Origin: an uncultured Roseburia sp.
GTDB lineage: Bacteria > Bacillota > Clostridia > Lachnospirales > Lachnospiraceae
Assembly (NCBI GenBank): GCA_934309475.1
Contig: CAKRDK010000005.1
Location: 46,131 to 110,130 of the forward strand
Length of the DNA stretch: 64,000 bases
Direction: 5' to 3'
The notes beneath the pieces were generated by a model. It made no database searches, was not told where the DNA came from, and worked only from the letters and a program-made list of their open reading frames with translations. The position numbers were made by a program, and so were the translations under genes. Of the stretch, positions 50,779-59,126 are shown piece by piece (the first letter of the stretch is position 1; the number at the start of each line of letters is the position of its first letter).

Positions 50779-51534
50779 TTATATTTCCAGTTGGCGGTTC
50801 ATCATCTCCATCTTTTCCTCCGCCGCATAAATGAGCTTGCTGCATTCAAGCAGTTCATCGGAAAAGTCCTCATTGCAGACGCGGTTCTTGATGCTCTTGT
50901 ACTTGATATCATGCTCTAAGCTTGCCCACAAATCCATCGCAAGCGTCCGAATCTGAAGTTCAACCGGCACCATCTGCTTCTTATTCATAAAGTACACCGG
51001 CACACGGATAATCATGTGAAGGCTGCGGTAACCGTTCGGCTTCGGCTCTGCTATGTAATCCTTGATATCCATAATCATAATATCATCCTGCGCCAAAATA
51101 CGGTCGCGAATCAGATAAACGTCTTTTATGTACGAACAGACCACGCGTATTCCCGCAATATCGTAAATATTATTGCACGCCGCGCTCAGATTCAAATCAA
51201 GGTCTTTCTTCTCAAGCTTGCCTAAAATACTTTTGGCTGACTTCAAACGTGTGTCAATGTGATGAATCGGACAACGCTGTTTGCGGTAACGAAATTCATC
51301 CTTGATAATCTCAAGGCGTGCTGTTGCCGCACTCATTGCCGCGTTATACATGCTCAGAATCGGGTCAATCGTCTGTGAAAACTGCTCTGTCATATCCGCA
51401 ATCTTCTCCATACTGTCATTGACCTGAATCGTAATCGGCATAATCTGATTGACCTCAACAACCTCCTGCACAATCATCTGATTTATATCCGGCTGCACCT
51501 GATGTGCACTGTTTGCTGCTCCACTTTTTCCCAT
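50779..51534 (-). CDS. Small alarmone synthetase (RelA/SpoT-domain (p)ppGpp synthetase)
   Basis: The 251-residue protein has the RelA/SpoT synthetase domain only: YDIAGIRVVCSYIKDVY, then YIAEPKPNGYRSLHMIIRVPV and VPVELQIRTLAMDLWASLEHDIKYK. It lacks the hydrolase HD and the TGS/ACT regions, so it is of the RelP/RelQ class, making (p)ppGpp from ATP and GDP/GTP. The N-terminal about 60 residues are extra and polar. ATG 51534 is preferred over GTG 51555, with GGAAGG some 12 bases upstream, which is rather far. A terminator-like hairpin follows. Confidence 0.9.
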   Translation of the reverse strand: MGKSGAANSAHQVQPDINQMIVQEVVEVNQIMPITIQVNDSMEKIADMTEQFSQTIDPILSMYNAAMSAATARLEIIKDEFRYRKQRCPIHHIDTRLKSAKSILGKLEKKDLDLNLSAACNNIYDIAGIRVVCSYIKDVYLIRDRILAQDDIMIMDIKDYIAEPKPNGYRSLHMIIRVPVYFMNKKQMVPVELQIRTLAMDLWASLEHDIKYKSIKNRVCNEDFSDELLECSKLIYAAEEKMEMMNRQLEI

Positions 51535-51594
51535 ATCAATACCAACCCTTCCCACTGCCCCGGAAACGAGACAGAGAAAAATTTCTCTTTACCT

Positions 51595-51787
51595 GTAACG
51601 ATTCAGCCCCACCCCATATCTTCGCAAAACCGCACGATACTCGTGCTTTCCCGCCGCTACGCAGCTAATTTTGCTCATATTTGGGGCGGTGACTCTATTC
51701 GAGCCACCTTAAGAATAAGGAAAGCTACTCCTTACATGCCAGCATGACGTACTAGCTTTCCTTATTCTTAGGGGGCTGAATCGTTAC
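51595..51787. repeat. 193-bp element of nested inverted repeats (MITE-like or structured RNA)
   Basis: The 311-base gap between the alarmone synthetase and YitT genes holds an outer perfect 16-base inverted repeat (51595-51610 GTAACGATTCAGCCCC; 51772-51787). Inside are an 18-base perfect inverted repeat (51710-51727 with 51753-51770), a hairpin GCACGA-TAC-TCGTGC (51632-51646), a hairpin GGTGACTC/GAGCCACC with one mismatch (51687-51708) and a small CATGC/GCATG at the tip of the long stem. There is no open frame of note. Target duplications are not clear. It could be a non-autonomous mobile element or a structured RNA. Confidence 0.8.
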
Positions 51788-51866
51788 CTTTATATTTCCA
51801 TTATACCAGCAAGAAGTGAATTCCACGTAAAAACAATCTTAATTTTTTGTGAAAGAGGCTAAACTT

Positions 51867-52730
51867 TTAATTTACTCCGCGGAAACCTTTTCCGATAATC
51901 TCACTGCTGTTTGTAATTGCAATGAAAGCGGTCGGCTCATGTGTCTTGATAAAATGACGGAGTTCCACTGCCTGTCCTCTTTTTAAGATGGTGATGATCA
52001 CCGTTTTTTCTTTGTGGGCAAAAGCGCCTTCCGCCTTGTAGGTTGTGGCGCTTCTGTTCAAATCATTCATAATGAAATCACAGATAGGTTCCGGCTTCTC
52101 ACAGATAATCGTAAAGTATTTGCACAGGTTGATGTTCTCGATGACGCCGTCCACAACCAGCGATTTAGCGAGAAGTCCGCACAGGGAGAACAGACCTGTC
52201 TGCGCATCAAAGACAAAGCAGGATGCTACAACAATCAATAAGTCGGATAAAAACAACGCGGTTCCGATGTTAAGCTTCGTATATTTTTTCAAAATCATTG
52301 CAAAAATGTCAGTTCCGCCACTCGAAGCTCCCATATTGAAAAATACGGCTGAGCTGAATGCCGGCAGCACAATCGCATAAATCAGTTCCAGTACCGGCTG
52401 CTGTGTAAGCGGCTCCGTCATCGGAAATACAATCTCTGCCACTTTCAATCCAACGGACATCAGTACACTGACATATACAGTCTTAATTCCAAAAGACTTT
52501 CCAAGAAAGATAAATCCCAAAATAAGCAGTGCCATATTAATCACAAACGTAATTGTTCCTGGCGTCAGCGGCATAATTTTTCCGAGGACAACCGCCACAC
52601 CGGTAACCCCGCCAAAAGAAAAATTATTCGGGAACTTGAACAGATAGATTCCCACCACCAGAATCAGGGTAGCTCCCGTTAAAATTGCGTACTCATACAA
52701 CATCTGCATTCTTTGAAATTTTGTTTTCAC
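51867..52730 (-). CDS. YitT-family membrane protein (DUF161 with DUF2179)
   Basis: The protein has about five membrane helices with the family segments FKFPNNFSFGGVTGVAVVLG and GASSGGTDIFAMILKKYTKLNIG. A cytoplasmic C-terminal DUF2179-type domain follows (CKYFTIICEKPEPICDFI to KGFRGVN, about the last 90 residues). The function is unknown. GTG 52730 has GAGG 8 bases upstream and gives 287 residues. The frame opens at an ATG at 52796 (309 residues), which is the alternative start. It lies just upstream of the nested inverted-repeat element. Confidence 0.82.
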   Translation of the reverse strand: MKTKFQRMQMLYEYAILTGATLILVVGIYLFKFPNNFSFGGVTGVAVVLGKIMPLTPGTITFVINMALLILGFIFLGKSFGIKTVYVSVLMSVGLKVAEIVFPMTEPLTQQPVLELIYAIVLPAFSSAVFFNMGASSGGTDIFAMILKKYTKLNIGTALFLSDLLIVVASCFVFDAQTGLFSLCGLLAKSLVVDGVIENINLCKYFTIICEKPEPICDFIMNDLNRSATTYKAEGAFAHKEKTVIITILKRGQAVELRHFIKTHEPTAFIAITNSSEIIGKGFRGVN

Positions 52731-52830
52731 TTTTGTTTCCTCACATTTCACTTCCGAATTTTTCAGATAATTCACATATTTTTTATAAATTATCAACTTT
52801 TTCCACTTTTTTATGTGAATAACTGAACCA

Positions 52831-54162
52831 TTATACCAGCTTGCGCTCGAGCCATTTTCCTTTTACATAGCGGCGCACAAAGAAAATCGCGCGGAAAAAC
52901 CAGTCAATATACATCCCAATCCAGACACCTAAAATTCCAACACCTAAGTATCCGGCAATCAGATAACTGCTCGCTACACGGAATACCCACATGGAAAATA
53001 CGCTGATTTTCATGGTGTATTTTGCATCCCCTGCTGCCCTCAGAATGTTTGGCACCGTAAAACTGAGCGGCCATAAAATGACAGCGCAGATACAGAACGA
53101 ATGTAACAGCATCACAGCGATGCCTTTTGCCTCTGCGGACAAGCCAAAGATAGACGCAATCGATCCGGCTCCCACTGCAAGAACTGCATTGGTAATCCAG
53201 ATTCCTATGTATGCCGTCAAAAGCAGACGCTTGCTATAGTATTTTGCCTGTTCCTTCTCTCCGGCACCGATGCATCTTCCAACTACCGTTATCATTGAAA
53301 GTCCGATTGCATTTCCCGGTATGTTGGCAAAGCTGGCAATATTGTTGGCTATCGCATTTCCCGCAATCGCTGCTGTTCCAAAGGTAGATGCAAGACTCGA
53401 TACCGCAAGCTTTCCGATTTGGAACATGCCGTTCTCGATACCACTTGGGATACCGATTCCCAAAATTTTTCCAATCAGATTGCGATCCGGTCTCATCTCT
53501 GCAATACGGATGCAGAGCGGGTTCGTTTTTCTACATAATTGTGACGTCATTATCATACAACAGATTACACGTGATATCAATGTAGAAGTGGCGGCTCCTA
53601 ACACACCCATTTTGAATCCAAAAATGAGGATTGCATTGCCACCGATGTTTAAAACGTTCATAACCAGGCTGTTGTACATACTTATCTTGCTGTTCCCCAT
53701 CGCACGGAACAGTGCTGCGCCCGCATTGTAAATGCCAAGGAACGGATACGATATGGCAGCAAGTACAAAATAAACTTCCGCACTGCGCATAACGTCCGCT
53801 TCAATTTTTCCAAAAATAGCGCGAAGCAAAAAATCATAACTGAAAAGGATACCAATCATGACTGCGCTGGAAAACACAAGCATAATCATCATCAACTGAG
53901 CTGCTGATTTTTTCGCCTGCTGCGCCTCCTTTTTTCCGAGGTACTGGCTGCAGACCACTGCCCCTCCGGTAGCGAGTGCCGATAAAATCTGAATAACCAA
54001 TGTACTGATACTATCCACAAGCGACACACCAGAAACTGCCGCTTCACCAACGGAAGATACCATCAGCGTGTCCACAAGCCCGATGCTGACGGCAAGAAGC
54101 TGCTCAATTACGAGCGGTATAATCAATTTTCGAATATCCTCACGACTAAATAACCTGTCCAT
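52831..54162 (-). CDS. MATE-family efflux transporter
   Basis: This 443-residue membrane protein has twelve hydrophobic segments. It begins FSREDIRKLIIPLVIEQLLAVSIGLVDTLMVSSVGEAAVSGVSLVDS and contains the second-half equivalent beginning GKILGIGIPSGIENGMFQIGKLAVSS. It is a distinct MATE subfamily from the gene at 34895 (DinF/NorM-like). The substrate is unknown. It starts 35 bases upstream of, and is probably separate from, the YitT gene. No regulator is adjacent. Confidence 0.92.
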   Translation of the reverse strand: MDRLFSREDIRKLIIPLVIEQLLAVSIGLVDTLMVSSVGEAAVSGVSLVDSISTLVIQILSALATGGAVVCSQYLGKKEAQQAKKSAAQLMMIMLVFSSAVMIGILFSYDFLLRAIFGKIEADVMRSAEVYFVLAAISYPFLGIYNAGAALFRAMGNSKISMYNSLVMNVLNIGGNAILIFGFKMGVLGAATSTLISRVICCMIMTSQLCRKTNPLCIRIAEMRPDRNLIGKILGIGIPSGIENGMFQIGKLAVSSLASTFGTAAIAGNAIANNIASFANIPGNAIGLSMITVVGRCIGAGEKEQAKYYSKRLLLTAYIGIWITNAVLAVGAGSIASIFGLSAEAKGIAVMLLHSFCICAVILWPLSFTVPNILRAAGDAKYTMKISVFSMWVFRVASSYLIAGYLGVGILGVWIGMYIDWFFRAIFFVRRYVKGKWLERKLV

Positions 54163-54243
54163 TTCTACGTCTCTCTTTTCTGATTTTTAAGCAGCGATTC
54201 TGCTTTTCCTATTGGGAAGTGCGCGGAATCGTTACTTTTTTGG

Positions 54244-54283
54244 AAAAAAAGAGTGTAGAAAACGTCTCTGCTTTCTACACTCT
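54244..54283 (-). terminator. Terminator of pta
   Basis: The minus-strand stem AGAGTGTAGAAA with TTTCTACACTCT is followed by T7, about 30 bases after the pta stop. No acetate kinase gene follows before it. Confidence 0.9.
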
Positions 54284-54311
54284 GTTGTCAACACCTGCGT
54301 GCCAAATTCAA

Positions 54312-55295
54312 TTAAGCTAATGCTGCTGTAATGATAGCCATGGAGTATACTTCAGATGCATTACATCCACGGGATAAGTCATTGATTGGAGCATTTAAAC
54401 CAAGTAAAATTGGTCCGTAAGCTTCGAAGTTACCAAGACGCTGTGCAATCTTGTAACCGATGTTACCAGCATTGATATCTGGGAAAATAAATGTATTTGC
54501 ATGTCCTGCAACTTCTGAATCTGGACATTTTGTACGAGCAACTCTTGGAGATACTGCTGCGTCGAACTGTAATTCGCCTTCGATTGGAAGTTCTGGATAT
54601 TTTGCTTTTGCTTTTGCTGCTGCATTACGCATTTTATCTACATCTTCGCCCTTTCCGGAACCAAGTGTAGAGTAGCTTAAGAATGCAACCTTAGGATCTA
54701 CACCGAAAATCTTAGCACATGCTGCTGATTCGCCGGCGATCTCTACTAATTCATCTTCTGTTGGGTGAATGTTGATAGCACAGTCACTCATTGCTAATAC
54801 TTCGTTCTCACCTGTAGCGGATGGACGAACTAAGATGAAGCAGGAAGATACGATTGTATTACCCGGTTTTGTCTTAATTAACTGTAAAGCAGGACGAACT
54901 GTATCTGCTGTTGAATATGTTGCTCCTCCTAATAAAGAATCTGCAACTCCCATTTTTACTAACATTGTACCGAAGTAGTTTGCCTGGGAAAGAATTCCTC
55001 TTGCCTGTTCAGGTGTAACACCCTTGCTCTTACGAAGTTCACAGAACATCTCTACCATCTCGTCAAATCTGTCATAGTTGACAGGATCAATGATTTCTGC
55101 TCCGCGAATGTTGAATCCGCTCTCCTCTGCAACTTTGTTAATCTCATCCGGGTTACCAACAAGGATTGGATGAAGGAAGTTGCTTGCTAAGAGACGGGAA
55201 GCTGCCTCTAAAATACGTGGGTCATTACCCTCTGTGAATACGATTTTCTTTGGATCTTTTTTTAAGATGTCGATCAGTTGACCAAAACCAAACAT
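54312..55295 (-). CDS. pta: Phosphate acetyltransferase
   Basis: The 327-residue enzyme interconverts acetyl-CoA and acetyl phosphate. Family segments include VFTEGNDPRILEAASRLL, GGATYSTADTVRPALQLIKT, FLSYSTLGSGKGEDVDKM and DINAGNIGYKIAQRLG. It is the short, single-domain clostridial type without the N-terminal regulatory domains of enterobacterial Pta. ATG 55295 (AGGA 7 bases upstream) is chosen over 55361. Codon use looks highly expressed. Acetate kinase, usually next door, is absent from this locus, and the gene is closed off by a strong terminator. Confidence 0.95.
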   Translation of the reverse strand: MFGFGQLIDILKKDPKKIVFTEGNDPRILEAASRLLASNFLHPILVGNPDEINKVAEESGFNIRGAEIIDPVNYDRFDEMVEMFCELRKSKGVTPEQARGILSQANYFGTMLVKMGVADSLLGGATYSTADTVRPALQLIKTKPGNTIVSSCFILVRPSATGENEVLAMSDCAINIHPTEDELVEIAGESAACAKIFGVDPKVAFLSYSTLGSGKGEDVDKMRNAAAKAKAKYPELPIEGELQFDAAVSPRVARTKCPDSEVAGHANTFIFPDINAGNIGYKIAQRLGNFEAYGPILLGLNAPINDLSRGCNASEVYSMAIITAALA

Positions 55296-55390
55296 GATTT
55301 GTTCCTCACTTTTCTTTCTATAATTATCTGTAGCATACACACTTGAAGCAATCTTATTCACGCTGCTTCGTGCTTCTGCCGGTTGCGCTT

Positions 55391-55406
55391 ATGTAAGCCC
55401 TTACAT
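55391..55406. promoter_or_regulatory. Palindrome in the pta leader
   Basis: ATGTAAG-CC-CTTACAT, a perfect 14-of-16-base inverted repeat about 30 bases downstream of the pta -10. It may be a regulator site or a leader hairpin. I do not recognise the factor. Confidence 0.45.
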
Positions 55407-55435
55407 GGGCATAAATAGGCGGTTTCTTTATTTTC

Positions 55436-55463
55436 ATTATATAGCAGATTTTTAGAATTTCAA
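55436..55463 (-). promoter_or_regulatory. Sigma-A promoter of pta
   Basis: The minus strand reads TTGAAA (55463-55458), 16 bases, TATAAT (55441-55436). It leaves a leader of about 135 bases before the ATG. Confidence 0.75.
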
Positions 55464-55524
55464 GTTTGTATTCGATAAAATGCACTTTTCTTCGAAATGT
55501 TGAGAAATTTTTATGATTACTGGT

Positions 55525-55959
55525 CTAATTTTTGTCCTTCTCCACCCCGGAATCTTTTGTCTCACACTTATAATCCTTAATTCTTCCGTTCTTTGTCATC
55601 ACCATGAAACGGCTCAGCACAAACAAAATTGCAATTCCGATAATGGAAAGCAAATCTTCCGTCGCAGTTGTAGTTCCGACAATCATGTGACGTGCCACTA
55701 AAAAGATAAGTCCCTCGATAATGTGCTCCGAGCTAGGTTTACATAACATCTTCAAAAATTCAATTCCAATAACGACATTTAATATCTCTTCCAGGAAAAT
55801 CATGAAGGCATTCACACCTGTCCGATTCTCCCAGTAATGAAAAAATCCCGGAATAAGCGCAATTATCGCAACTACAATCGCTGCACCAACAATAATCGCC
55901 GTCAGAAATTCCAGGACATCACAAACTTTCAATGCATATTTTTGAATCTTCTTCCACAT
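55525..55959 (-). CDS. Membrane protein, PsiE-like
   Basis: A 144-residue membrane protein with about four hydrophobic segments (LEFLTAIIVGAAIVVAIIAL, IFLEEILNVVIGIEFLKML, HIIEGLIFLVARHMIVG, LLSIIGIAILFVLSRFMVM). The layout is similar to the PsiE family (phosphate-starvation inducible in E. coli), but similarity is weak and the role is unknown. ATG 55959 has GGAGG 8 bases before it; the frame to 56037 has no site. It lies between the SRP RNA and pta. Confidence 0.7.
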   Translation of the reverse strand: MWKKIQKYALKVCDVLEFLTAIIVGAAIVVAIIALIPGFFHYWENRTGVNAFMIFLEEILNVVIGIEFLKMLCKPSSEHIIEGLIFLVARHMIVGTTTATEDLLSIIGIAILFVLSRFMVMTKNGRIKDYKCETKDSGVEKDKN

Positions 55960-56069
55960 TGTTATACCCTCCCACATTTTCGCTTTCAAGCGTGTCTTCG
56001 TTAAAAATATGAAATTTTCACAACTAAGCCACAGCATTCATTCATATTGCAACTATTTTTTTGCAATTT

Positions 56070-56335
56070 AAAACCGAGCGCCGCACTTCGAATCGCAACC
56101 CCAGACGTTACCTCCACAGTTAACTCGGCTCAGGCACCCTCGCGGCACACAAGAGCTTTTACTTAGGGCTGCTTCATTCCTGACCTGACCCGGTTCGTAA
56201 ATTCCTGTTGCGCAAGACCCAAGCGTCAACGCCACTTATGGAGGGCTGCTCTAAAGCCTAAGACCCTCTGATTGGCATCACCCCAACTATAGCGGATTGT
56301 TGGTACAGGGCACCGCTACCACCCCGGCTGCTCGG
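56070..56335 (-). ncRNA. ffs: Signal recognition particle RNA, large bacterial type
   Basis: The minus-strand RNA contains the universally conserved domain IV core (GGGTCAGGTCAGGAATGAAG region), where Ffh binds, inside a long hairpin. Its two ends pair (CCGAGC near 56335 with GCTCGG near 56074), and 5' segments such as TGCCCTGTACCAACAATCC match the Alu-type domain of Gram-positive scRNA. The length of about 265 bases is typical for Firmicutes, which keep the Alu domain that proteobacteria have lost. The boundaries are estimated from the pairing ends. A short T-run follows at the 3' end. Confidence 0.93.
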
Positions 56336-56368
56336 AGACTTAAGTATATCCTAAAAACAGCACATTTG

Positions 56369-56842
56369 TCAAGGTTTCTGCCGTTTTTTCTTCTCCCGAA
56401 GCTCCCGAAAAAAATTCGACAGCATGGAAGAACATTCTTCTTCCAAAACTCCACGTTCAATCTCCACCTGATGATTAAACTCGGACATCTGCAAAAGATT
56501 CAGCACCGACCCCGCGCATCCGGCTTTCGGATTCATACTCGCAATCACAACCTTTTTCAGGCGGGACTGCACAATCGCCCCGGCACACATCTGGCACGGC
56601 TCTAACGTCACATACATGGTGCAGTCCTCCAGCCGCCAGTCTCCCGTCTTTTTGCTCGCTTTCTTAATGGCAGACAGTTCCGCGTGCGCTAACGTATTCC
56701 CCTCCGTATTTCTGCGGTTGTATCCTCTTGCGATAATTTTATCATTCTGAACAATCACACAGCCAATCGGCACCTCATCCAGCGCATATGCTTTCTTCGC
56801 CTGCCGGATTGCCGCTTTCATATATTTTTCATCCTGTGTCAT
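56369..56842 (-). CDS. tadA: tRNA-specific adenosine deaminase TadA
   Basis: The 157-residue zinc enzyme converts A34 to inosine in the tRNA-Arg(ACG) anticodon. The zinc-binding and catalytic residues are in LAHAELSAI (HAE) and TLEPCQMCAGAI (PCxxC). The N-terminal YMKAAIRQAKKAYALDEVPIG is typical. ATG 56842 has AAAGGAG 7 bases upstream; the much longer frame to 57187 is an artefact running antisense under the GNAT gene. It lies next to the SRP RNA, a neighbourhood seen in many Firmicutes. Confidence 0.94.
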   Translation of the reverse strand: MTQDEKYMKAAIRQAKKAYALDEVPIGCVIVQNDKIIARGYNRRNTEGNTLAHAELSAIKKASKKTGDWRLEDCTMYVTLEPCQMCAGAIVQSRLKKVVIASMNPKAGCAGSVLNLLQMSEFNHQVEIERGVLEEECSSMLSNFFRELREKKKRQKP

Positions 56843-56949
56843 GGACAGTCTCCTTTGTTTATTATATGATATAAGTATTCCATTAAATTGTAGCGGAAAA
56901 TCTCCGGTTTGTCGAATTTTTTTCGAGAACCGGCAAAAGAGGTGCTGTA

Positions 56950-57528
56950 ATGTATTTTCAGTATGAAACCAATCGTCTGATTTTAAGAATTTTGAATTCA
57001 CATGACGCAAAAAAAGTCCTCCAGTTTCAAGTTGAAAACCGAGAACTTTTTGAAAAATACGAACCGGACCGTCCGGAAAATTTTTATACACTGTCTCACC
57101 AGGAATCCCTGCTCCGCTTTGAATATAAGCTTGCCATGAAGCTTTCCACGGTGCGCTTTTATGTTTTTCTGAAAAATGACCCTGCAAAAGTGATTGGAAC
57201 GGTATGTTTTCATAATATCACGCGGCCGTTTTACTCCTGCACCGAAGTCGGTTACAAATTTGCCGCCTCCGCACATCATCAGGGCTATGCGACCGAAGCT
57301 CTTCAAAAAGGCATTGAAATCATGCGCGACGAGCTCGGCATCCACCGCATCAACGCGCGCGTCATGCCCGTCAACCTTCCATCCATTCACCTGCTGGAAC
57401 GGCTCGGATTCGAACGGGAAGGACTTGAGCGGGAATCCATTTTACTGCACGGTGTCTGGGAAGATCACCTACGCTTCGGACTGATCACTACTCATCCATG
57501 GCACGACACCAGTAGCCAAACTGATTGA
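56950..57528 (+). CDS. RimJ/RimL-type GNAT acetyltransferase
   Basis: The 192-residue protein starts MYFQYETNRLILRILNSHDA, the standard RimJ/RimL opening. The acetyl-CoA site is the segment VGYKFAASAHHQGYATEALQKGI, followed by INARVMPVNLPSIHLLERLGF. It acetylates an unknown amine, possibly an N-terminus or an antibiotic. GAGG lies about 9 bases before the ATG. Its 3' end overlaps the convergent DUF6128-like gene by 41 bases. Confidence 0.88.
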   Translation: MYFQYETNRLILRILNSHDAKKVLQFQVENRELFEKYEPDRPENFYTLSHQESLLRFEYKLAMKLSTVRFYVFLKNDPAKVIGTVCFHNITRPFYSCTEVGYKFAASAHHQGYATEALQKGIEIMRDELGIHRINARVMPVNLPSIHLLERLGFEREGLERESILLHGVWEDHLRFGLITTHPWHDTSSQTD

Positions 57529-58468
57529 GCGGCTCTCCCGTATGTTCATGGTGTCCCTGCTCCGGAATGAACTCCTGAAAGCCGAAAATAGCTGCCATCA
57601 CGCGCTCCTGTGGCTGATAGACCCCCGGAACGCCGAGGAACCATCTTTCCCCGTCATCTCCGGCCTCATTTCCAATCAGCAGATGATGATAATTGAAAAA
57701 ACCGTGCAGCAGAAAACTGTTGTTGCCGAGATACCAGTAGCGCTTTGGCAGCTCCCGCAAATCTTTCAGCTCTATGCGGACGCAGGTAATTGCCTTATTT
57801 TCAAACGGCTGGCTGACCGGATACTCCTCAAGCATGCTTTTCCATCGCTCGTTCCATTCCAGTTCCGGGAAAATATTGCGCATTGGAACTTCTGCAACAT
57901 GAATGTCGGCGGATTCTGGCTTGGAAACTTCCTGTTCCGGCGTTTTCTGTTTTGAAGTTTTCTGTTCCGGAGCTTTCTGTTCCGGAGCTTTCTGTTCCAG
58001 AGCTTTCTGTTCCGGAGCTTTCTGTTCCGGAGCTTTCTGTTCCGGAGCTTTCTGTTCCGGCACCGGCATCATATCCTCGCGGAACGTCCGCAGTCCGATT
58101 GGCACTTCCACGCCTTCCTTCCACTTTGTCGCAAAAATCCGTTCATCCTCACACAAAACCAGCAATCCATCCATCTGTGCAAACGTTTTCCCGGCCGGTC
58201 CAATCTTCGCGGCAGGCACGATTTTTCCAAAATTTCCGGCTCCATTTAAAATTTTCATGTCTCCGATGCAAATTCCATGTATAAAATTCTGCTCATTGGT
58301 GAATAAATATATCTTGCAGGAAAGATTGTTGGTGAATGTACCTCGCATATGGACTTCAATGCGGCAATCCTCCCCCCGCAGTTCAATTTTTGCGAAACCA
58401 ACATTTCCTGCCTTCTCCTCATTTTCATATAAATAAAGATATGATATAAAGCGCTGCATTCCAGACAT
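57488..58468 (-). CDS. DUF6128-like protein with PEQKA tandem repeats
   Basis: The 326-residue protein has three parts. The N-terminal about 140 residues (MSGMQRFISYLYLYENEEK to GLRTFREDMMP) and the C-terminal about 120 residues (RYWYLGNNSFLLHGFFNYHHLLIG, FLGVPGVYQPQERVMAAIFGF) are typical of a Lachnospiraceae conserved family. They are joined by a Pro/Glu/Gln/Lys linker of about nine PEQKA units. The C-terminal part resembles DUF6128. The function is unknown. It has no signal or membrane segment. ATG 58468 has GGGAG 7 bases upstream; the frame to 58582 has none. It is convergent with the GNAT gene. Confidence 0.8.
   Translation of the reverse strand: MSGMQRFISYLYLYENEEKAGNVGFAKIELRGEDCRIEVHMRGTFTNNLSCKIYLFTNEQNFIHGICIGDMKILNGAGNFGKIVPAAKIGPAGKTFAQMDGLLVLCEDERIFATKWKEGVEVPIGLRTFREDMMPVPEQKAPEQKAPEQKAPEQKALEQKAPEQKAPEQKTSKQKTPEQEVSKPESADIHVAEVPMRNIFPELEWNERWKSMLEEYPVSQPFENKAITCVRIELKDLRELPKRYWYLGNNSFLLHGFFNYHHLLIGNEAGDDGERWFLGVPGVYQPQERVMAAIFGFQEFIPEQGHHEHTGEPLNQFGYWCRAMDE
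57931..58060. repeat. 15-bp tandem repeats encoding PEQKA units
   Basis: Six near-identical 15-base units TCTGTTCCGGAGCTT run from 57961 to 58050, with degenerate units on both sides. In frame they encode PEQKA (one LEQKA). The copy number could vary by slippage. Confidence 0.9.
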
Positions 58469-58606
58469 TTTATTTCTCCCTAGATTCCTTACTGCTATGT
58501 ATATGCCATTCAGTAGGAAAAATGTCTTTTGCAACCAATTATAAAAAGAATCCTGCGAAGCATTTTTATGTAATAGGAACAAAATTTCCTATTGCATAAA
58601 AAACAT

Positions 58607-58663
58607 TTGACAACTTCCTTCTTTTTCGATATTATAATATCAGTAACAATTATTATTATTGTT
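58607..58663 (+). promoter_or_regulatory. Promoter and operator of the Fur-family regulator gene
   Basis: TTGACA (58607-58612), 17 bases, TATTAT (58630-58635). The operator-like segment 58639-58663 begins ATCAGTAACAATTATTA and includes CAATTAT-T-ATTATTG, a 7-1-7 inverted repeat of Fur/PerR type. The first part is shared with the rubrerythrin promoter, which suggests autoregulation. Confidence 0.7.
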
Positions 58664-58705
58664 TCAAGAAAAGAAATCTTTTCTGTCACAAGTTGGAGGT
58701 TGCAT

Positions 58706-59101
58706 ATGTTAAAACGCAGTAAACAGCGGGATGCTATCCTTAGTTTTCTTGCCACCCGATATGACCACCCCACCGCTGAGACGGTATATCTCAACATCAA
58801 GGAAGAATTTCCGAATATCAGCCTTGGCACTGTATACCGGAATCTGAATCTTCTCTCCGAGATTGGTGAGATTCAAAAAATTTCAAGCGGCGTCGGTCCT
58901 GACCGTTTCGACGGTAACCCTGCCCCGCATTATCATTTTCTCTGTAAGAAATGCGGCAGCGTCATCGACCTGGAATTGGGCGACTTAAGTCATATTGATG
59001 TTCTGGCTTCCCAGAATTTCGGTGGTAAAATCGAAGGACATGTCACCTATTTTTATGGACTATGTGAAGATTGTCTAAATGGGCGAATTCAGGATAAATG
59101 A
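58706..59101 (+). CDS. perR: Fur-family metalloregulator, probable PerR
   Basis: The 131-residue protein is a Fur-family repressor: the DNA-binding winged helix with HPTAETVYLNIKEEFPNISLGTVYRNL, a dimerisation domain with PHYHFLCKKCG and a second CEDC, giving the two CxxC pairs of the structural zinc site. The His/Asp pattern (DRFDGNPAPHYH) suits the regulatory metal site of PerR. PerR senses peroxide through metal-catalysed His oxidation. Direct linkage to rubrerythrin, and the shared operator, support PerR over Fur or Zur. ATG 58706 has GGAGG 6 bases upstream. Confidence 0.88.
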   Translation: MLKRSKQRDAILSFLATRYDHPTAETVYLNIKEEFPNISLGTVYRNLNLLSEIGEIQKISSGVGPDRFDGNPAPHYHFLCKKCGSVIDLELGDLSHIDVLASQNFGGKIEGHVTYFYGLCEDCLNGRIQDK

Positions 59102-59126
59102 TTCCCAAAAAAGAAAACAAAAACCC

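Noticed and set aside
54219-54235. GGAATCGTTAC, similar to the end of the nested inverted-repeat element
   Set aside because: Only ten bases match and there is no partner repeat or internal structure nearby, so it is probably chance.
56369-57187. A longer tadA with 115 extra N-terminal residues
   Set aside because: The extension is antisense to the GNAT gene; TadA proteins start near ATG 56842, which has a strong ribosome-binding site.
57931-58060. Possible CRISPR-like array
   Set aside because: The units are contiguous 15-base in-frame coding repeats without spacers.
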